64,000 nt of DNA, from contig CP141132.1 of the NCBI GenBank assembly GCA_035236585.1, forward strand, positions 18,451,945-18,515,944, given 5' to 3'. Position numbers and translations under genes: made by a program. Below, piece after piece: positions 57,111 to 64,000 of the stretch. How positions within the stretch are numbered: the first letter of the stretch is position 1; every line of letters starts with the position of its first letter. This DNA is from Warburgia ugandensis (lineage: Eukaryota; Streptophyta; Magnoliopsida; Canellales; Canellaceae). The notes beneath the pieces are model-generated. The model worked only from the letters and a program-made list of their open reading frames with translations. It was not told the DNA's origin and made no database searches.

Positions 57111-57439
57111 ATCATCTTTGACTAGTATCCTTTAGTCATCACTTCTAAGCACTTAACATGGTTTAAGTCCTTACCCATCTGTTCTCTTATTTTTGCAAGT
57201 TTAAACACATCTTTCTCACCTTTTCTTGATCCAAATCTATTATAGAAATCATCATATGCCTTGAGTTTAGCCTCACTTACTATTCTCTTAGCAACTTTTT
57301 TAGCATTCTTATATTGCTCAAAGTTTTCATTATTTCTAGAACTTTGTCATGTTCTCAAACACACCCCTTTTTCTTTAATAACTTTTTGCACATTTTCACT
57401 CCACCACCAAGTTTCCTTTACTGATTGCCTTTTAACTTT

Positions 57440-58320
57440 TGATACTCCTAGGCCACTTTCTTAATGGACTTAACCATATTAATCCACATTGTATTTACTT
57501 CTAGTTTCTTTCTACCATCAACTTGTTTGTGAGTGATGTTATTCTCTCCCCTTTTAAGTTTCACCACTTAGTTTTTGGACACCTATTAAGTTTATTTCCT
57601 TTCTTCCAACTTTTAATATAGATATTCATAACCATTAATCTATATTGTGAGGTTAAACTCTCACCGAATATCACCTTACAATCCTTACACATTGATCTTT
57701 TGGTATTCCCAAGCATAAAAAAGTCTATTTGGTCTTTATAGAGTCCACTTTTAAAGGTTATTAAGTGTTCATCCCTCTTCTTAAGGAATGTGTTTGCTAG
57801 AGCTAAGTTATATGCTAAAGCAAAGTCAAGGAAAGTTTCCCTCATCTCATTTTGTTTACCAATACCATACCCTCTATGTACTCTATCATATCCTTAATTT
57901 TCTTTTCCTACATGAGCAATTAGTTCTCTTATAAATATCCCCTCTGTGATGGCAATTTTTGCATGACTCACTCCATATCTTCTTGGAATTGTCTCTTGAT
58001 TCTAGATTCTCACCTTATTTGCAGTGCGTATGCACTTACAACACTTATAATCTTCTCTCCTAGAGTAAGTTTTATTATAATTCTATCACTAGTTCTTTTA
58101 ATATCTACAACTTTATCCTTTAATTCTTTATCCACCACTATCCCTATGTCCTTTCTATTATTGTCCTTCATACCACAATTTATACCTATCTAGTTCTCTA
58201 GTTTTAGCCCCTTTCCACTTGGTTTCTCAAATACAAGCAAGGTTGACTCTCTTACATATCATCGTATCTACTAACTCCAAACTCTTAGCTGTTAATGTGT
58301 TTATATTCTATATGGTGATG
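57440..58320 (-). pseudogene. APE-type endonuclease (RTE copy 3)
   Basis: 57561-57845 reads FLDFALAYNLALANTFLKK, SGLYKDQIDFFML and SQYRLMVMNIY; the last block has Tyr where copies 1 and 2 have the catalytic His. The N-terminal part (about 57900-58300) is present but frame-broken. Confidence 0.82.
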
Positions 58321-59915
58321 CTAATCTTATTATGCTAAGTTAGCCTATTTACCCACGCACTTTTCAACCCCCGTGACTTGAACCCATGTCTGCTTTTCAC
58401 TGCACCTGGGTTTTGATGCAGCGCGTCTTCCAAAGGAAACGCTCTAGCAGCCCCTTGCCCATTTTCCACTACACTGGGGATCCAATATACCATGTCACAT
58501 TCAGGAACACCCTAGCATCCCTTGCTCATTTCCCAGTGCTCCCGGTATCTAATGCAACGCGTCGCTTACATGGGACGCCCTAACTTGACCGAATGTCAAT
58601 GATCAATTCATGTCATGTTAGGCTTGCCACAATTGATGAAATTGAAGATGATTTCCATTATTTTTCTCTTCATACTTACCAAACAAATATACCTATGTAT
58701 ATTCATTTGTAACTAAGAAGAGAAAATAATAAAATCATCTTCAACTGTTTCAAAAAGTTTTAAATGCTGGCTGGCACCTAACGCAAAACCCTCCTTTTTA
58801 TCCGGGCTTGGGACTGGCAGCAGAAGAGTTTACATATTTTTGTTCTTGTAAACCTCGAATTCCTGCATATCACTATTTCAACACATTTCTCTAATTTGTG
58901 TCAGCATCATACCTGGAGGAACCCAATGCTAGTTTGTCAATTTAAGATGGCAACATATGGAAAAAGAAAGATCTTTGGTTTCCTAAGTTTTAGTGTGTCA
59001 TTGGAAAATCATGGCCGGTGAGGGCAGTCATTAATGAATCCTTCTTGGAACAATTCCTTTCTGGTTTGTAGCTCTCATAATAGTTATGGCAGATATTGTT
59101 AGAAAAAGAAGAGAGTAGGTCAACCTGAGCCTCAAAAAACAACACAGAGAAATGTTTGACATCAAGGACCTAGAATCCCTGCACAGGGTTCCTGAGTTTG
59201 CATATGTCAGCGAGAAGGCTAAGTCCAGAACAGTACCCTCTAATAAATTTCCACTTGTGAAATATTCTCAACAAGCATATAGATTCTAGTTGTCGCTTTA
59301 TATTACTGTCATAGAAGAAGACAAGAAGCAAAAAAGCACCTTAAAGCAACAATTGACAATAAAGATTGAGACAGATCAAATACCTTTTTAAGAGGATTTC
59401 AAGATTAGAAAACAGAATCCTTCTCCTGATGTTAGACCAAGATGGTATGTTTCTATATGTTTTCTCTTGACATGTTAACTTGCAAAAGCGCAAGAGAAAT
59501 CTGTGATTCCAAACGTAGCAAAACCACAGCATAGAAAATGATAATAACTGAAATAGTGTAGATAGTATCTTCTACAAATGTTCATTGTGTGAGTGCATAA
59601 CAAATTGCAGTGCAGAAAGATATTTACTTGAGAGATGAGTGTTCTTCCTTGTCTATGGAGAATCTGTATAAAGACCAAATGGATGGTATGCACCAATCTT
59701 CTGACACATCCATCACTGCATGGTGAGATAATCAAGTTGTCATCTAATGGAACCCACAATGGGACTGGTTATAAAATGCAGCAAAATTGGGTCAGCACAA
59801 AGACCACAGATCAACTGAAGTTATTGCACCTTTCAAGTTGCAGTATAATACTCTGGAGTCTGGAGAATGAAATGTAGAATAATATTTCGTCTCTTAGTTC
59901 TCAAAGACAATACTT

Positions 59916-59983
59916 AGACCCTTTGTGGTCTGACCTTCCTCGGACTCCGCACACATGGGAGCTTTGTTCACTCGACTACCTTT
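59916..59983 (+). mobile_element. Au-like SINE 3' fragment
   Basis: AGACCCTTTGTGGTCTG, CCTCGGACTCCGCACACATG and GGGAGCTTTGTTCACT align with the 3' half of the Au-like SINE at 49776-49945, diverged. No target duplication. Confidence 0.72.
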
Positions 59984-60138
59984 GCCAAGGACAAATCTGT
60001 ATAAAGACAAATGGGAGAAACCATAGGCTAAAATCGTCTAACTGAACTAGGTTAATTAGCAAACTATCATCTTTCTCCCATATGTTCAAGTCATAGTGCT
60101 GGAAAGATGATAATTTATATGTATCTCATGTTCTCCAT

Positions 60139-60149
60139 TTGTGTGTGTG

Positions 60150-60231
<82 letters not shown>
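60139..60231. repeat. (GT)n(GA)n compound microsatellite
   Basis: A short GT run (60141-60152) passes into about 38 GA units ending at 60231. Confidence 0.97.
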
Positions 60232-60235
<4 letters not shown>

Positions 60236-61559
60236 CTGTCATGAACCATATTCTATACATTAGAACATGGAGACATTTCTGACAGTCATTGGCCAAGAAT
60301 GAAATCTATTTAACAAACAGAGAATGGATGGTTATCATTCACAGAGGAGGTCGAGACATTTAGAAGAATCTCCGGTACAGTTGAAGAGTAAATTTGCAAG
60401 TAGATAAATGGAAGTATTTAGTTATGCACATAATAGTAATGCTGTTTAGTATGCTAGTAGGATTGATGTAGTCAATTAAGACATGATCTTTATTTACCTA
60501 TAAACAGAATAGCAGAGCAGTCTAAAAGGTTAGCAGGAGCAGGGTAGTCAATTAACACATTTGATTGTTATGGGCATAAAAAGAATCACAAGGATTGTCT
60601 TTCATTTGCATTCATATAAAAAGAATCACAAGGACTGTCTTTCATTTGCATTCACGCTCTCAAGTGACCAAAAAGATTCCCAATACAATTCTCTAATTCT
60701 CTTCTCTGACTGCAGTTAGAAAGTTCTTTTATCTTCATAACAGTAGAAACACTTCTGCAGATGCACCAGGAGAAGTTCAAAACCACAAATCGTGAGAGGA
60801 TATAAAGAATTAGTGACAACAAAATTTACTCGGAGTCAATTTCAGTTTTCTAAAACCCTCAGATACAAGTCACAAAAACTACAAAATAGACCTCCCATGT
60901 TATAAACAGCCTCCACTAGATTTGAGCTTCAAGCTTCATATCACTCGCTTCTTCCCAAATCTTCGCCAGTTATACTTCCAACACAGCAAGGAAATCCCAA
61001 TTCGTCTTCAGTTCTGGAACCATTCTAGAAAATATGAATAAGAGGTGAAATAACCACAAGAACTCAATAGGGCATTTTACATTTCCATTTGCCTGCATTA
61101 TTTTGTCCAAAGCTTCCAAGACCATTAAAGAAAACCAGTTTGAAATGCAAAATGTAAATAAAACAAAGTAGATGTACTCTCAAACTAGCCTATTAAAAAC
61201 TAGCTTAAGAACTAAAATCAGCAGCAGAGTCCAACACTCAAAAAATGTGAAGCAAACATGAGAGGAAATCACCACCAATGAAGTTATTATACCAAGACCC
61301 TAGAATAAACTTGACGTGTAATATTCAAAATATTGCCTTCAGAACTCACCCAATACCATAACTCTTCTAAACTACATTTGATAAAACTACCTTCAACAAA
61401 CACTAGAAAACCCAACTTCCATCTTTTGGGACTTGAAATTGCAGCTAGCTGCTCGAGTTTCACTTTTAAAACGGTAACAAGATAAACAAAATCACATTAC
61501 ACTCATCAAGACTTTCAAGATTTTTAATTCTATAAAATGCTGTAAAGGAAAAGCATCTG

Positions 61560-62492
61560 GTTTTAGGGAATGAATCTATTTCTATTTCTAGTGAAATTAT
61601 GTTATGTGCATAATAGGCTAGGCCATCCTAGTTTTCCATATCTAAAAGCTTGTTTCCCTCTCCATTTAAGAACAAACATGTTAATTCCTTTCGTTGTGAA
61701 ACTTGTATATTTGCCAAGCACATGCGCGTTCCTTATCCAAGTCAGCCATACAAGTAATCTAATCCTTTTTCATTGATTCATAATGATATTCAAGGTCCTT
61801 CAAAGGTAAATAATAATTTTGGAACTAATGGTTCATAACTTTTATTGATGATCACTCACGAGCATGCTGGGTTTACGTTCTAAAAGAAAAATCTGATGCC
61901 ACCTCCATTTTCCAATAATTTCATAAAATGATACAAACCCAATTTGATGTACCAATCCAAATTCTTGTAATGGATAATAGTGGGAAATATTTCAATTCAA
62001 TCCTTGGCAACTATCTCAACAAAAATGGGATTTTCATCAAAGTTCTTATGTCAAAACCCCTACGTAAAAATCGCCATATGTGGGAAGTTACTCATGCTAT
62101 TATGTTCACTACCGATGTTCCTAAACAATATTGGGGTAAGGTGGTTCTAACTGCATCTTACTTGATAAATAGACTTCTGTCTACCGATGTTCCCCAAACA
62201 CGATCACTCACTTCCTTGTCACCCAAAGCCTTTGGTTGCACTTCATTTGTTCACAATAACAGTCCAAATTGTGAGAAATTAGAATGTAAAGACATAAAAT
62301 GCATCTGTGTTGGGTATTCTCCAAATCAAAAGGGGTATAAGTGCTACAGTCCAGCCACTAAAAAGATGTTTGTTTCCCTAAATGTCAATTTTTTTGAAGA
62401 TCAACCTTTCTATCCAAACCCCACTCTTCAAAGAGAGACATTAGATCAATATAGACATTGGGATTTTTCTACTCCTCTTCCTATAGTTCCCA
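61560..62492 (+). pseudogene. Copia pre-integrase and integrase, first part
   Basis: 61612-61650 reads NRLGHPSFPYLKA, the pre-integrase zinc domain. After a short broken stretch (GPSKVNNN, catalytic IDDHSRA region decayed near 61780-61870) the open frame 61928-62500 gives FDVPIQILVMDNSGKYFN (second catalytic Asp), a damaged approach to the catalytic Glu, KQYWGKVVLTASYLINRL, SPKAFGCTSFVHNN and IKCICVGYSPNQKGYKCY. This is the plant Ty1/copia integrase core and C-terminus. The frame runs straight into hAT-like copy C at 62493. Gag and the 5' LTR were not found upstream. Confidence 0.88.
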
Positions 62493-63714
62493 ATATGTAG
62501 TTGCAAGTGCAAGGCACTTCTAGGCACAAGGGTTGTACCTTGAGCCTAGAGGGAGTAGGAGTGCCTAGTTGTTAGACTAGTTCCCAAAGTACAAAATTAA
62601 ATAATTAAAATTTAAAAAAAAAAGGAAATTTAAAATAAATCCCAAAAATTACAAAAAAAAACTTAAAAAGATCAGAAACATAGATAATATGAAATGTTAT
62701 AGATTTATCAGTTTTTAGCATTAGAATGGAATAGTACACACTTGTTTCTTTTCTCATGTAGGAATCTAACAAATAGACTATAGTTTATGTATTTCATAAA
62801 AAAATTAACAAAACAACCAGTAAAAAAGAACATAGAAATATGAAAAGTATGATTGGAATTGGCAATTTTTAGCATTAGAATGATATTTTTTAGAATTAGT
62901 ACTGAAATTAACCAAAAAAAAGTAATGTATTTCATGAATTTAGAAGAAAGTATCCAAGAAAAGAAAAAAAAAAAAAAGTAAATAAAACACGCAAAATATA
63001 AAAACATTGATAGAAATTATTGAATTCATCATTATAATGGAAACATTTACACATTATTACAAAAACAAACGCACTGTATATTGTGTATTTCACGGTTTTA
63101 ACTAAAAAATAACAAAAAAAAGGTTAAAAAAATGAAACAAGACCATGGAAATATTGTTTTTGGCTATATAATGAAAACATATGGATGTATTCACAAAAAG
63201 AAAATAAGAAAAAAAAATACTGATGTATATGACAATTTTTAGTTAAAAATACAGGAAACTAAAAAAACAGTGAATAATACATTAAATCTATGAAATAAAT
63301 TGAAAAGATGAAATGGAGTCTTCGTTTTTAGCATTAGACTGTAGATATGTTGACATTTTAGACATAAATCAAGTATTGATCATTAAAATGAAAAAATGGC
63401 ACTGTTTTTATAGTTTTCTTTTAGAAAAGCAATAATAGAAAAAAACCTAACATAAATCTATAATTTTATACCTTCAATCACTTCAAGAAAACTTCAATCG
63501 CCAATGGAAGATAAGGATGGTGCAAGAAGAAAGAAGGAAGTCTGGGAAGAAAAAGAAGAAGAAATGGGAAAAATGAGGGTTTTAAATCACTTATGGCGAG
63601 AGTTGAGGGTGCAGAAAGCTCAAGGCGCAACAAGTCATGTGATTAGTCATGCCTAGTCGCACTTTTCTTTAAGCCCATTAAGTCTAGCAACTAGTCAAGC
63701 CTATGACTACATAG
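62493..63714. mobile_element. hAT-like non-autonomous element, copy C
   Basis: About 1222 bp with the same ends as copies A and B: left ATATGTAGTTGCAAGTGC, right (inverted) CTATGTAGTCATAGGC. The interior is very AT-rich. The flanks AGTTCCCA (62485-62492) and GTTTCCCC (63715-63722) match at 5 of 8 bases, so the duplication is eroded and the exact ends are uncertain by a base or two. It splits a copia polyprotein, which resumes right after it. No transposase. Confidence 0.82.
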
Positions 63715-63722
63715 GTTTCCCC

Positions 63723-64000
63723 ACCTTACCAAAAATACCGACAAATATAAGTCCTCCATCTATGTCATCAGCAGAAATTAACTTAGAAAGGGCATAAGAG
63801 TCATGCACACAGTATCCACTGTCCAACTACTTATCATACAGCTGATTGTCACCAGCTTCCAAGCTTTGACAAAAAGGATTGAAAAAAATGATGTTCCAAA
63901 TAATATTCAAGAAGCGCTTGAAAGTCCAAAATCAAAGACCATTGCACTTGAAGAAATGAGAGCCTTAAAAAACAATGAAACTTGGGATGTAGTGGAGTTA
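63723..64000 (+). pseudogene. Copia polyprotein, second part (start of RT), runs off the window
   Basis: After copy C the frame resumes, with breaks, and from about 63840 reads NNIQEALESPKSKTIALEEM and RALKNNETWDVVEL. This is the classic copia block leading into reverse transcriptase. The rest, with the YVDD site, RNase H and 3' LTR, must lie beyond base 64000. Confidence 0.88.

Larger units (their letters stand above)
55513..58794 (-). mobile_element. RTE-type LINE, copy 3 (decayed)
   Basis: A full-length 3.3-kb copy on the - strand. The tail (TGATGATGAGGGTGATG) is at 55513-55536 and the 5' end (GGAGGGTTTTGCGTTAGGTG) at 58775-58794. It has the 69-bp triplet (about 58375-58590) and the 5' hairpin (arms 58638-58664 and 58721-58747). 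Coding blocks match copies 1 and 2 but with many breaks. A target duplication is not clear because both flanks are T-rich. Confidence 0.9.
58795..61560. other. Non-coding stretch with SINE scrap and microsatellite
   Basis: No host gene recognised. It contains the SINE fragment 59916-59983, the GT/GA microsatellite 60139-60231 and a short direct repeat (AAAAAGAATCACAAGGA... twice at about 60577-60655). Confidence 0.5.

Overview
This window looks like flowering-plant nuclear DNA. It is AT-rich, intron-like, and crowded with nested transposons of plant families: Ty3/gypsy and Ty1/copia LTR retrotransposons, RTE-type and L1-type LINEs, Au-like SINEs, hAT-like and MULE-like DNA elements, and long GA/CT microsatellites. 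I cannot place the species from sequence alone. No virus, organelle, bacterial operon, CRISPR array or rRNA gene is visible.

The one host gene I can identify is adenine phosphoribosyltransferase (APRT) on the + strand. Only its last two coding exons lie here (17947-18005 and 25373-25426). They are separated by a 7.4-kb intron carrying a hAT-like element, a foldback MITE, a CT microsatellite and a MULE-like element. I found no earlier APRT exon, so the first 17.9 kb is probably one giant upstream intron. It holds a Reina-like gypsy element (119-6229) and a Sirevirus-like copia element (7655-16459), both on the - strand.

25.4-32.9 kb holds the APRT 3' flank, small SINE-like and inverted-repeat elements, and a broken minus-strand L1 fragment with an RNase H domain. 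32.9-36.2 kb is RTE LINE copy 1. 36364-43604 is a non-autonomous minus-strand LTR retrotransposon with 2.76-kb CpG-rich LTRs and only 1.7 kb of non-coding interior, with a perfect 5-bp target duplication and sitting between inverted-repeat arms. 45391-48802 is RTE copy 2, the best preserved (15-bp target duplication). 55.5-58.8 kb is RTE copy 3 on the - strand. Between these lie a full-length Au-like SINE (49776-49945), a copia RT remnant (about 51.1 kb) and local tandem duplications. The window ends in a + strand copia polyprotein interrupted by a third hAT-like copy and running past base 64000.

Almost all coding potential is decayed transposon sequence. The points most worth a second look are a three-copy hAT-like family with GC-rich ends and 8-bp target duplications, the conserved 5' architecture of the RTE LINEs (hairpin plus three 69-bp repeats read as protein), the LTR element with giant CpG-rich LTRs, and the APRT gene stretched by insertions. 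I saw no clearly new cellular system.
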